NCBI GenBank assembly: GCA_049472395.1 | Contig: JBLIRR010000027.1 | Location: forward strand, 1-64,000 | Reading direction: 5' to 3' | Source: JBLIRR01 sp049472395 | GTDB taxonomy: Bacteria > SZUA-182 > DTGQ01 > JBLIRR01 | DNA: 64,000 nt | Shown: positions 1 to 7,822 of the stretch, one piece after another | How the letters are laid out: each line of letters opens with the position of its first letter | Numbering within the stretch: the stretch's first letter is position 1 | Program-made: the position numbers and the translations under genes | Notes under the pieces: generated by a model | Seen by the model: only the letters and a program-made list of their open reading frames with translations | Database searches by the model: none | What the model was told of the DNA's origin: nothing

Positions 1-458
1 TCCAGAGCTGGTGGGAGGCAGAGGTAGATCAGCAGTGGCGGGATGTGCGGGAGGAGGGGATGAAGATCCTGCAGGAGGATGATAAGTTGCAGCGCATCAT
101 AAAGCTCATAGGCGAGGATGCCCTGCCGGAGCGGCAAAGACTGGTTGTGGCGACAGCCCGGCTTCTGAAAAACTCCTTTCTGCAGCAAAATGCCTTTGAT
201 GAGACAGATACCTATTCAGTGCCTGAAAAACAAGTATTGATGCTCAAGACTATTCTGCACTTTTATCAGAGGGCCCGGGAGATCATCAATCCTCATCTTC
301 CCCTCTATAAGTTCCTTGAGTTGCCGGTCGTAAATGAAATACAGAGGATGAAGGAATATATTTCCAATCATGACACAAAGCCCTTTGAGCTTTTATCCGA
401 GCGGATCGATATCCAAATGCGAGAGCTTGAAAAAGAGAGTATGGAGGTGGCGGTATGA
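1..458 (+). CDS. atpA: V/A-type ATP synthase subunit A, C-terminal end
   Basis: This is the 3' end of the catalytic A subunit of a V/A-type (vacuolar/archaeal-like) rotary ATPase. The frame is open from base 3 to the window edge, so the gene starts outside. The visible residues (SWWEAEVD, MKILQEDDKLQ, GEDALPERQRL, then an alpha-helical tail with LLKNSFLQQNAFDE) match the C-terminal helical domain that follows the nucleotide-binding domain. An in-frame GTG at base 45 is internal and not the real start. The stop overlaps the atpB start by four bases (ATGA), as expected for stoichiometric co-translation. The P-loop lies outside the window, so ATPase versus synthase direction and ion specificity cannot be judged. 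Confidence 0.93.
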   Translation, partial: QSWWEAEVDQQWRDVREEGMKILQEDDKLQRIIKLIGEDALPERQRLVVATARLLKNSFLQQNAFDETDTYSVPEKQVLMLKTILHFYQRAREIINPHLPLYKFLELPVVNEIQRMKEYISNHDTKPFELLSERIDIQMRELEKESMEVAV

Positions 459-1870
459 AAGAAGCAACCGGGAAAGAATATTGTAGTGTTTCTAAGGTGG
501 CCGGCCCCCTTCTCTTTATTGAGGATATAAAAGGGGTAAGCTTTGATGAGGTTGTGGAAATACGAGCGAAAAATGGTGAGATGAGACACGGAAGAGTGCT
601 TAGTGTGAGCAGAAGCTCCGCTGTTATAGAAGTCTTTGAGGGAACAGGGGGCTTGAGCCTCTCAAGCATAGGGATAAGGTTCCTGGGACAGGCTATGCAG
701 ATCCCCGTATCGATGGATATGCTCGGCCGTATCTTTAATGGCATGGGTATGCCCATTGACAGCTATCCCGAGCTTATGTCCGATGAATACAGGGATATAA
801 ACGGGCTTCCCATAAATCCCATTGTACGGGAATATCCATCCGAATTTATCCAGACCGGGATCTCATCCATCGATTGCATGAACACCCTTGTGAAGGGCCA
901 GAAACTGCCCATTTTTTCCGGAAGCGGCCTTCCGCACAATGAGCTTGCCGCCCAGATTGTACGGCAAGCTCGTCTTTTGAGCAATGATGAGAGATTTGCC
1001 ATTGTCTTTGCCGCGATGGGCATAAAGAATGATGAAGCGCAAATGTTTCGAACAAGCTTTGAGGAAAGCGGGGCACTTTCGCATGTGGTGATGTTTTTAA
1101 ACCTCGCGAATGATCCTTCTATCGAGCGCCTTGTCACCCCACGCTCTGCCCTTACCGTGGCAGAATACCTTGCCTTTGAGCAGGGCATGCATGTGCTGGT
1201 GGTCCTGACGGATATGACCAATTATTGTGAAGCCTTGCGGGAAATTGCAAGCTCTAAGGGTGAAATACCCAGCAGAAAGGGGTATCCCGGGTATCTGTAT
1301 AGTGATCTTGCCTCAATCTATGAGCGGGCGGGGAAGATCGCAGGCTGCAAAGGCTCGATTACGCAGATCCCTATCCTGACTATGCCAAATGATGATATCA
1401 CCCATCCTATCCCTGATCTGACCGGATTTATTACCGAAGGTCAGCTCGTATTGGATCGGGCATTGGCGAAACGAGGGGTCTATCCCCCGATAAATGTGCT
1501 TCCAAGCCTGTCCCGTTTGATGAACGATGGAATCGGGGACGGTAGAACGCGTGATGATCATGCGAACATTTCCAACCAGCTCTATGCAGCGTATTCATAT
1601 GTGAAGAAGGTGGAAACCCTCGCCTCAATAATCGGTGAGACAGAGCTTTCGGAAAAGGATAAAAGATATCTTCAATTCGGGCGAATCTTTGAAGAGGGAT
1701 TCATAAGCCAAGGCCCTCATGAAGAAAGAAGCATAGAAGAAAGTCTTAACCTGGCATGGGAAATGGCACGCATCCTCCCGAAAGGGGAGTTGATCCGCGT
1801 GACAGAAGAACAACTGGCAAAATATTATAGTCATAAAAAGGAGGGTGAGAAGGTATGTCAAAACGCATAG
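455..1870 (+). CDS. atpB: V/A-type ATP synthase subunit B
   Basis: This is the non-catalytic B subunit that alternates with A in the cytoplasmic V1/A1 hexamer. The 471-aa length is normal for the family. The N-terminal beta-barrel (about 1-75) is followed by the nucleotide-binding fold. The conserved stretch KLPIFSGSGLPHNELAAQI (about 147-165) replaces the P-loop of subunit A, as in all B subunits. YPGYLYSDLASIYERAG and LPSLSRLMNDGIG are further family signatures. The gene overlaps atpA by four bases and atpD by sixteen, so A, B and D form one translationally coupled unit. The stator and membrane genes (E, C, F, I, K) must lie upstream, because what follows is not ATPase. Confidence 0.97.
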   Translation: MKEATGKEYCSVSKVAGPLLFIEDIKGVSFDEVVEIRAKNGEMRHGRVLSVSRSSAVIEVFEGTGGLSLSSIGIRFLGQAMQIPVSMDMLGRIFNGMGMPIDSYPELMSDEYRDINGLPINPIVREYPSEFIQTGISSIDCMNTLVKGQKLPIFSGSGLPHNELAAQIVRQARLLSNDERFAIVFAAMGIKNDEAQMFRTSFEESGALSHVVMFLNLANDPSIERLVTPRSALTVAEYLAFEQGMHVLVVLTDMTNYCEALREIASSKGEIPSRKGYPGYLYSDLASIYERAGKIAGCKGSITQIPILTMPNDDITHPIPDLTGFITEGQLVLDRALAKRGVYPPINVLPSLSRLMNDGIGDGRTRDDHANISNQLYAAYSYVKKVETLASIIGETELSEKDKRYLQFGRIFEEGFISQGPHEERSIEESLNLAWEMARILPKGELIRVTEEQLAKYYSHKKEGEKVCQNA

Positions 1871-2484
1871 CTTTGTCCATAACAAAAAGTAATGTGTTAA
1901 AAATGAAAGAAGAGCTTGCATTTGCAGAGGAAGGCTATGAGCTTCTTGAACAAAAAAGGGAGGTGCTGGTTATGGAGGTCATGCGCAATATCGAGGAGTG
2001 CCAGCGATATAAAAAGGAAGCGGAAGAATGCCTTGCCTATGCCTATGATTCGTTGAAAGAGACCTATGCGATTTTGGGAAAACAGAGAGTTGAGAAAGCG
2101 GCCCTGTCCGCTCTTTCCCGGGAAACAATAAATATCAGGGACAGAGGAGTTATGGGGATAGCAGTGCCGATCATTAGCTACAAAGAAACAGAAATTCCCT
2201 GTAACCAGTATGGGTTCTGTGAGACCTCATACTGTTTGGATAAAACAGTGATGCTCTTTTCAACCACACTTTCAAGACTAGCCACACTGGCTCAAACCGA
2301 AGTGACTCTCTGGAAGCTTGCCGGGGAATTAAAAAAGACCCAGAGGAGGGCAAATGCCCTGCATAATATCCTTATCCCCGAATATAAAAATACCATCAAA
2401 TACCTGGAGGATAACTTGGAAGAAAAAGAGAGGGAAGAGCTTTTCCAGCTTAAAAAAGTTAAGAAAGAAGGAGATCACCAATGA
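1855..2484 (+). CDS. atpD: V/A-type ATP synthase subunit D (central stalk)
   Basis: This is the central rotor-shaft subunit D of the V/A-type ATPase. The 209-aa protein is almost entirely helical, with a long N-terminal coiled coil (SKSNVLKMKEELAFAEEGYELLEQKREVL is the typical opening) and a matching C-terminal coil (about 135-200). A short central segment carries IAVPIISYKETEIPC, the conserved beta-hairpin region. Its start lies inside the 3' end of atpB (16-base overlap), and its stop overlaps the next gene by four bases. The C-terminus is lysine/glutamate-rich. There is nothing unusual in the protein itself, but the gene order A-B-D followed by a TerB-like gene is uncommon. Confidence 0.95.
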   Translation: MSKRIALSITKSNVLKMKEELAFAEEGYELLEQKREVLVMEVMRNIEECQRYKKEAEECLAYAYDSLKETYAILGKQRVEKAALSALSRETINIRDRGVMGIAVPIISYKETEIPCNQYGFCETSYCLDKTVMLFSTTLSRLATLAQTEVTLWKLAGELKKTQRRANALHNILIPEYKNTIKYLEDNLEEKEREELFQLKKVKKEGDHQ

Positions 2485-3014
2485 CAGAATATGATCAACT
2501 GCTAAAAACCTACCGATCTGATCATGAAGAGATAGAGGAAACCGTTGCACATCTCTATAAATTAGCGATGGCAGATGGGGTCTTTGATCTTGTTGAAAAA
2601 TGGATGATACTCGATTTGATTAAGCGATATGCCCCCCACCACACATTTCATGAAGGGCTTTTTGCACAATCACGCAAGAAATTTAACGCGAGGGTAATTC
2701 ATCACCCGAGGCATATGCTGGTGTATATGATAATGCTCGCCTATTGCGATGGAAAATTATCCGGCGAGGAATGGCAGCAAATCCAGGAAACAGCCCATAT
2801 ATTGAGTATGGATGATGCTTATCTTGATACGCTGCATAGTATCGTCAAGCACAAAATATACAATACGATCCTGCGCCAGGTATACGCGATAAAAATAAAC
2901 AGTAATGCGCGCGCGAGGTTTTTATCTGATGTGCGAGAGGTCTTTAATTTACCAAGGGATGCGGCAGCATATGAAGAATCTGTGGTGAGAGATGGGCTTA
3001 CAAAGGGGAGGTAA
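2481..3014 (+). CDS. TerB-like helical protein coupled to the V-ATPase operon
   Basis: This 177-aa all-helical protein has two copies of the acidic motif typical of TerB/DjlA-like domains: LAMADGVFDLVEKWMI (about 28-43) and LAYCDGKLSGEEWQQI (about 91-106). In each, an A/C-D-G turn is followed by acidic residues. TerB-fold proteins are linked to metal or tellurite resistance and membrane-associated complexes, but no biochemical function is assigned to this type. The start codon overlaps the atpD stop (ATGA), so it is probably translated with the ATPase rotor subunit. A role in ATPase assembly or regulation is inference from position only. A similarly helical regulator unrelated to TerB is possible. 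Confidence 0.7.
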   Translation: MTEYDQLLKTYRSDHEEIEETVAHLYKLAMADGVFDLVEKWMILDLIKRYAPHHTFHEGLFAQSRKKFNARVIHHPRHMLVYMIMLAYCDGKLSGEEWQQIQETAHILSMDDAYLDTLHSIVKHKIYNTILRQVYAIKINSNARARFLSDVREVFNLPRDAAAYEESVVRDGLTKGR

Positions 3015-3015
3015 G

Positions 3016-5316
3016 ATGATGACAATGAAATTTTTTATAAAAAAAGAGAGTCTTAAAATACTGTTCATGATACTGCTTGTGGCCCTTTCAGTGAGCACAC
3101 TTTATTATTTTCACATAGGGCTTCATATTTCAACGATTTATACGCACTTTTTTTATATCCCCATTAGTTTAGCCTGTATCTGGTGGGGAATGAAGGGAAT
3201 AGTTGTCGCTCTTTTTCTTTCTAGTAATTTACTTATCTGCCATTTTTTCTGCCCACCGTCTGGGGCGGGCACCTTTGATGTGGTAAGGCCCCTCATGTTT
3301 CTCTTTGTGGCCTTTCTCATTGTGGAGCTTCGAAAAAAAACAGCCAGGGCGGAAGAGGAAACGAAACGGGCCTATGATAAAGTCAATCAGATTTTTCATG
3401 CAACAGGAAATGGATTACTTGTTATAGATAAAAAATTCAATATCATACAGAGTAATGAAGCCTTTTTAAACCTCCTCGCTTTGCGCAGCGAGGAGGTGAT
3501 AGGGAAAAAGTGTTTCGAGGCCTATCATGGCCCGCATTGTCATACCGACAAGTGCACACTGGCGCAAATTCTCAATGGCACAGAGCGCGTTATATCGGAT
3601 ATAGAAAAAGATTGTAAGGATGGGGGAAAGATATTCTTGAGTCTCACCGCGACACCACTTAAGGGGGATGCGGGGGAAGTGATCGGAATTGTAGAGGACC
3701 TTAAGGATATTACCGATTGTAAACGAGCAGGAGAGGCACTGCGCAAAAGCGAGGAGATGTATAAATCATTTGTAAAAAATTTCAAAGGCATCGCCTATCA
3801 GCGCACGATCGATTTTTCACCTGTTTTTTTCCATGGTGCAGTAGAAGCAATAACCGGGTATAGGGAAGAGGATTTTATTGCCTGCAATCCAAAATGGGAA
3901 GATATTATAAACAAGAAAGATTTACCCCACGTCATTCAAAATTGGCGAAAATTATGTAAAAAACGGAAGGAGGCAAGCGAGTGTGAATACCGCATCCTTC
4001 GACGAGATGGGCAAATGAGGTGGATCAGGGAAGTTGGCCAAAATATATGTGATAAATCAGGCATGCCCATCGCAATTCAAGGTGTCCTTAATGACATTAC
4101 GGAGCAAAAAAGGGCAGAGGATGCCTTGCGAAAAAGTGAAGAAAAATTTCTTCATATGCAAAAGATGGACGCTGTGGGGAGGCTCGCAGGGGGCGTCGCC
4201 CATGACTTTAATAACATACTCACTATCATTAATGGCAACAGCGAACTGGTGCTCAATGAGCTTGATAAGGACCACCCTCGCCGGCATAATCTTGAACAGG
4301 TCTGCAAGGCGGGTGAGCGTGCCTCCTCTTTGACCCGTCAGCTCCTCGCATTTAGCAGAAAGCAGATGCTGAAGCCCACGGTGATAGACCTTAATGCCTT
4401 ATTAGAAGAAACCAAGAAACTTCTTCGACGGGTTATAAGAGAAGACATTGACATTGTTACCCTATTTGGACCGAACCTTAAGACCATTAAAGCTGATCAG
4501 GGACAAATTGAGCAGATAGTCCTCAATCTCGCTATAAATGCCCGTGATGCCATGCCCCAGGGGGGCACGTTGACAATCAGGACAGAGAACGTGCTACTTG
4601 ATGAGGACTATTGCAAGGTTATGCCCGATGCCCGTTCAGGAGAGTTTGTTCGCCTCAGTGTTGAAGATACCGGTATAGGGATGGATAAAGCCACATTGAA
4701 CAAAATATTCGAGCCCTTTTTTACTACCAAAAAGGTAGGGGAAGGGACAGGTCTTGGACTTTCAAGCGTTTATGGAATTGTGAAACAGCATGAGGGATGG
4801 ATAAATCATTTTAGCCAACCGGGATATGGTACCACTTTCGAGATTTATTTACCGGCCTTATCCTTAGTAGAATCGTATACACCTTCCCTTACTCATTCGT
4901 TGGCGCAGTTTCAAGGTTCCGGTGAGAGGATCTTGCTTGTCGAGGATGATGAGGGTGTCCGCTTTTTCACCCAAATGGCTCTGAGAAAAAATGGCTATTC
5001 GGTGTTTGAGGCAACGAATGCTCTTGATGCGCTCTCCCTATTTGAGCGGGAAAAGGGAGACTTTCGTTTGATACTCTGCGATGTGGTCCTGCCCGATATA
5101 AATGGTGTTCAATTGGTTGAAAAGCTTATTTCCCAGAATCCACACATGCGCATTCTTTTCTGCAGCGGCTATTGCACCGATCAGAAGTCACAGTGGGCTG
5201 TTATCAGGGAAAAAAACTTCTGCTTTCTTAAAAAACCATACAATACCTACGAACTTCTCCGCGCCGTTAAAGAGGCTGAAAAATCCCCTTTCCCCTATGC
5301 GGGTTTGTGCTCATAA
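3016..5316 (+). CDS. Membrane hybrid histidine kinase with two PAS domains and a receiver
   Basis: This is a sensor kinase of about 766 aa. Order: N-terminal membrane region of about four helices (about 10-105), PAS 1 (about 115-235, with a Cys/His cluster CFEAYHGPHCHTDKC), PAS 2 (about 245-370), HisKA with the phospho-acceptor in GGVAHDFNN (His about 396), HATPase_c with N, G1 and G2 boxes (NLAINARDAMPQGG, DTGIGM, GEGTGLGLSS), and a C-terminal receiver with phospho-Asp in LCDVVLP (about 689) and Lys in FLKKPY. I place the start at 3016, because AAGGGGAGG ends five bases upstream and the TerB stop is just before it. An upstream in-frame ATG at 2992 has no such site. No partner regulator is adjacent; the fused receiver may pass the phosphate to a remote protein. 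Confidence 0.92.
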   Translation: MMTMKFFIKKESLKILFMILLVALSVSTLYYFHIGLHISTIYTHFFYIPISLACIWWGMKGIVVALFLSSNLLICHFFCPPSGAGTFDVVRPLMFLFVAFLIVELRKKTARAEEETKRAYDKVNQIFHATGNGLLVIDKKFNIIQSNEAFLNLLALRSEEVIGKKCFEAYHGPHCHTDKCTLAQILNGTERVISDIEKDCKDGGKIFLSLTATPLKGDAGEVIGIVEDLKDITDCKRAGEALRKSEEMYKSFVKNFKGIAYQRTIDFSPVFFHGAVEAITGYREEDFIACNPKWEDIINKKDLPHVIQNWRKLCKKRKEASECEYRILRRDGQMRWIREVGQNICDKSGMPIAIQGVLNDITEQKRAEDALRKSEEKFLHMQKMDAVGRLAGGVAHDFNNILTIINGNSELVLNELDKDHPRRHNLEQVCKAGERASSLTRQLLAFSRKQMLKPTVIDLNALLEETKKLLRRVIREDIDIVTLFGPNLKTIKADQGQIEQIVLNLAINARDAMPQGGTLTIRTENVLLDEDYCKVMPDARSGEFVRLSVEDTGIGMDKATLNKIFEPFFTTKKVGEGTGLGLSSVYGIVKQHEGWINHFSQPGYGTTFEIYLPALSLVESYTPSLTHSLAQFQGSGERILLVEDDEGVRFFTQMALRKNGYSVFEATNALDALSLFEREKGDFRLILCDVVLPDINGVQLVEKLISQNPHMRILFCSGYCTDQKSQWAVIREKNFCFLKKPYNTYELLRAVKEAEKSPFPYAGLCS

Positions 5317-5413
5317 TAGATTCATTACGTGCTCCTTTGTGCCATGGTCTGACGGAGGATTTCCTGACCCTGACTAATTTGATTTTGAAAAAGAGAGAAA
5401 ATACATAAAGAGG

Positions 5414-5441
5414 TTGACAAATTTTGGCTAGATGGTAAAAT
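5414..5441 (+). promoter_or_regulatory. Predicted sigma-70 promoter of the arsM operon
   Basis: TTGACA (5414-5419) and TAAAAT (5436-5441) are separated by 16 bases, a near-consensus housekeeping promoter about 100 bases before arsM. The -35 hexamer is perfect. I saw no clear ArsR-type dyad between promoter and gene, although AT-rich half-sites exist. The rest of the 5317-5542 gap shows no gene. Confidence 0.6.
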
Positions 5442-5542
5442 AAACAAAACTTCCAATACATTTTACAATGCCATATGCTTAAATCAAATGAGATGGAGAG
5501 AGAATTTATTGAAATTTAATTATGATTAAAAAGGAGATAATT

Positions 5543-6334
5543 ATGCAAAGTAAGGAAAAGGATGAGCTTCGGCGGCAAATACGCACAAGATATACGGACA
5601 TTGCGAAGCATAGCTCTACTGCGTGCGGCTGTCGATCATCGTGCTGCAGTTCCCAAAGTTCTTCAGCAAAAGAGTCGTCCATCAAAATAGGGTATTCCTC
5701 AGAAGAAATAGATGCTGTTCCCGCTGAGGCAAATATGGGATTAGGATGTGGAAATCCTCTAGCAATAGCAAAGCTTAAAGAGGGTGAAACAGTTCTAGAT
5801 CTGGGCTGCGGTGGTGGATTTGATTGCTTTCTCGCAGCTAGACAGGTAGGTGGCAATGGTCATGTAATAGGCATAGATATGACACCTGACATGGTCAATA
5901 AGGCACGTGAGAATGCACGAAAAGCAAATTATACTAATGTAGAATTTAGACTTGGAGAGATTGAATGCCTTCCGGTTCCTGATAATTCTGTTGATGTCAT
6001 CACCTCAAATTGTGTCATTAATTTATCCCTGGAAAAATCAAAGGTATTTCACGAAGCATATAGGATTCTTAAACCAGGAGGTCGTCTGGCAATCTCCGAT
6101 GTTATTGCACTAAAGGAATTACCCGACTCAATAAAAAAAGATAAAGAGAAGCACGCCGGTTGTGTAGCCGGCGCAGTGACTGATAGAGAAATAAAGGTTC
6201 TTCTTGAGAAAATAGGCTTTGTCAATATCAGGATTAGGATTATAGAAGAGAGTAGGCAGCTTATCAAAGATTGGTTTCCGGGAAGCGGAGCTGAAAACTA
6301 TGTTAGGTCAGCTACTATTGAAGCCCAAAAATAA
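5543..6334 (+). CDS. arsM: Arsenite methyltransferase ArsM
   Basis: This SAM-dependent enzyme methylates trivalent arsenic to methylated species. The Rossmann motif I is DLGCGGGFD (about 86-94) and the acidic loop is IGIDMTPDM. Three cysteines that bind As(III) in characterised ArsM proteins are all present: GLGCGNP (Cys about 69), SNCVINLS (about 157) and HAGCVAGAV (about 207). An N-terminal Cys-rich segment (ACGCRSSCC) may add metal ligands. I chose ATG 5543 because AAGGAGA sits six bases upstream; an in-frame ATG at 5522 overlaps that site and would give 270 aa instead of 263. It is the first gene of an operon with thioredoxin-fold, CcdA-like and permease genes, which suggests methylation followed by redox handling and export. 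No ArsR, ArsA or arsC is visible. Confidence 0.93.
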   Translation: MQSKEKDELRRQIRTRYTDIAKHSSTACGCRSSCCSSQSSSAKESSIKIGYSSEEIDAVPAEANMGLGCGNPLAIAKLKEGETVLDLGCGGGFDCFLAARQVGGNGHVIGIDMTPDMVNKARENARKANYTNVEFRLGEIECLPVPDNSVDVITSNCVINLSLEKSKVFHEAYRILKPGGRLAISDVIALKELPDSIKKDKEKHAGCVAGAVTDREIKVLLEKIGFVNIRIRIIEESRQLIKDWFPGSGAENYVRSATIEAQK

Positions 6335-6367
6335 AAGAAGAGCAAAAAAGGAGAAGATAACTAAATT

Positions 6368-6862
6368 ATGATGAAATATCTAAGACAATTTATTATGGAG
6401 AGAAGTTTCATTTTTCTATTTATTTGTACATTGATAGTAATGATGGTGTTTTGTTCAAAAGCCTCTGAGGGAGAACATTCAAGTGAACAAGACACAAAGC
6501 AAGTCACTGAAGATAATAAAAAAACTGACTCACGAGAAAAAGCACAAAAAAGTGAACGAATGAGGCTTATGTATATCAGTCTCATAAAAGCGTGCAAATG
6601 TACGATGGAACGATGTAATCAAGGAATCCTTGCCGTAGAAACCATAAAAAAGAAATATCCGGAGAAGATTGATTTTGAGGTGCTCTATTATGATAAGGGA
6701 GAAGATACAGAGCGTGTGAAACAAATGGCCCAAAAATACGGATTCGCAACACTTCCTGTTCTCTTTATTTTTAATGAAAAGGATGAAAAGGTGGGATCAG
6801 TGTTATATAGCGTATCGGAAAGTGCCATAGAAAAGGAACTTAAACGGGTAGGAGTACTCTAA
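6368..6862 (+). CDS. Membrane-anchored thioredoxin-fold protein
   Basis: This 164-aa protein has one N-terminal hydrophobic segment (about 12-30, ending MMVFCSK), a polar linker rich in Glu/Lys/Thr, and a thioredoxin-like domain (about 65-164). In the domain, the usual CxxC is replaced by a Cys cluster, ACKCTMERC (about 75-83). The cis-Pro loop is visible as FATLPVLFIF. The cysteine after the hydrophobic segment is not in a canonical lipobox, so a membrane anchor is as likely as a lipoprotein. It overlaps the CcdA-like gene by one base, so it is probably the extracytoplasmic partner that receives electrons from it. The spaced Cys cluster could bind a soft metal such as arsenic; that is inference. 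An alternative start is the ATG at 6371 or 6395. Confidence 0.75.
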   Translation: MMKYLRQFIMERSFIFLFICTLIVMMVFCSKASEGEHSSEQDTKQVTEDNKKTDSREKAQKSERMRLMYISLIKACKCTMERCNQGILAVETIKKKYPEKIDFEVLYYDKGEDTERVKQMAQKYGFATLPVLFIFNEKDEKVGSVLYSVSESAIEKELKRVGVL

Positions 6863-7560
6863 TGTTTGAGCAGATTATGGAGCACATAATGCACATTGTA
6901 CAAACCAATCATTATCTTGCTTTTGGGGCTGTGTTTTTAGGTGGTCTGCTTACAGCTTCCAATCCCTGCGTCCTGGCTATGATACCCCTGGCAGTCGGCT
7001 ATATAGGAGGAAGGGAAGAAGAGATCACGATAGAGAAGTCATTTACTCTCTCCCTCATGCTCGTCCTCGGCCTTTCTGTGATGTTTACTATTATGGGCGC
7101 TGTGGCAATCTCCACCGGTCGGATGTTTGGTGATGCGGGAGTGGCATGGAAGTATATTGTTGTCGGGGTCTGCTTTGTGATGGGTCTTCATATGCTCGGA
7201 TTATTTCATGTTAATGTGCCCCTCCCCTCCTCCATAACCGGTTGGAGGCCAAAACAAAAGGGAATTATCGGCGCTTTTCTCTGCGGTCTTCTATTCGGCA
7301 TCGTCTCGACTCCTTGCGCTGTCCCTATTTTAGCAGTCATCCTGACCATTATTGCCGCTAAGGGAAGTTTTGTCTATGGTTTAGGGCTCCTGTGGTTATA
7401 TGCTCTCGGCCATTGCCTTCTGATTCTTATTGCCGGCACGTCAATGGGGGCTGCAAAGGTGCTTATCCAGCATAAACATTTAAATAGGGCGACGGAGATA
7501 ATACGAAAGATATCCGGAATCTTGATTATATTGGTGGGAGTGTATTTTCTAATGTCCTAA
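6862..7560 (+). CDS. CcdA/DsbD-type transmembrane electron carrier
   Basis: This 232-aa protein has about six membrane helices and belongs to the CcdA/DsbD central-domain family, which carries thiol electrons across the membrane. The two signature cysteines are in SNPCVLAMIPLAVGYIGG (about 31-48) and STPCAVPILAV (about 150-160). Each is preceded or followed by proline, as in the family. The start codon overlaps the previous stop by one base (TAATG). Its partner is likely the anchored thioredoxin-fold protein encoded just before it. In this context it probably keeps exported thiol proteins reduced. A general cytochrome c maturation role is possible but no other ccm/ccs genes are near. Confidence 0.88.
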   Translation: MFEQIMEHIMHIVQTNHYLAFGAVFLGGLLTASNPCVLAMIPLAVGYIGGREEEITIEKSFTLSLMLVLGLSVMFTIMGAVAISTGRMFGDAGVAWKYIVVGVCFVMGLHMLGLFHVNVPLPSSITGWRPKQKGIIGAFLCGLLFGIVSTPCAVPILAVILTIIAAKGSFVYGLGLLWLYALGHCLLILIAGTSMGAAKVLIQHKHLNRATEIIRKISGILIILVGVYFLMS

Positions 7561-7590
7561 ATAATTATAGTAAAATCAGCGCATAACTTC

Positions 7591-7806
7591 ATGAATAACA
7601 GAGAAAAATGGAACCTGATGCGAAGGCTTTCCGCCCATGTGCATTCAATACTCAAGCAAGGCGAAAGAATTACGAATATGGTCAAGAATTTCTTGTCATT
7701 CGCAAGATCTGATATAGAAATATCCAATTGTAGCATACGGAATATTATAGATACATCCATTTCCTTTATGAAGTTTTATCAGATTTTTAATCCTAAAAGA
7801 GATTAA
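7591..7806 (+). pseudogene. Remnant of a sensor histidine kinase (dimerisation helix)
   Basis: This 71-codon open frame resembles only the second half of a HisKA dimerisation domain and the start of the linker to the ATPase domain. ILKQGERITNMVKNFLSFAR is typical of helix 2, followed by the SIRNIIDTSISF region. The His-box helix and the entire HATPase_c domain are missing, and there is no obvious ribosome-binding site at its ATG. It sits between the CcdA-like and permease genes on the same strand. I read it as a decayed gene or a rearrangement scar rather than a functional small protein. Confidence 0.6.
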
Positions 7807-7822
7807 AAGGAGAAAAACATAT

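Noticed and set aside
763..1221. Long antisense open frames inside atpB
   Set aside because: They lie opposite a fully conserved V-ATPase B subunit, have no ribosome-binding site and no recognisable product.
5317..5542. ArsR operator before arsM
   Set aside because: Only AT-rich half-sites; no convincing dyad and no arsR gene in the window.
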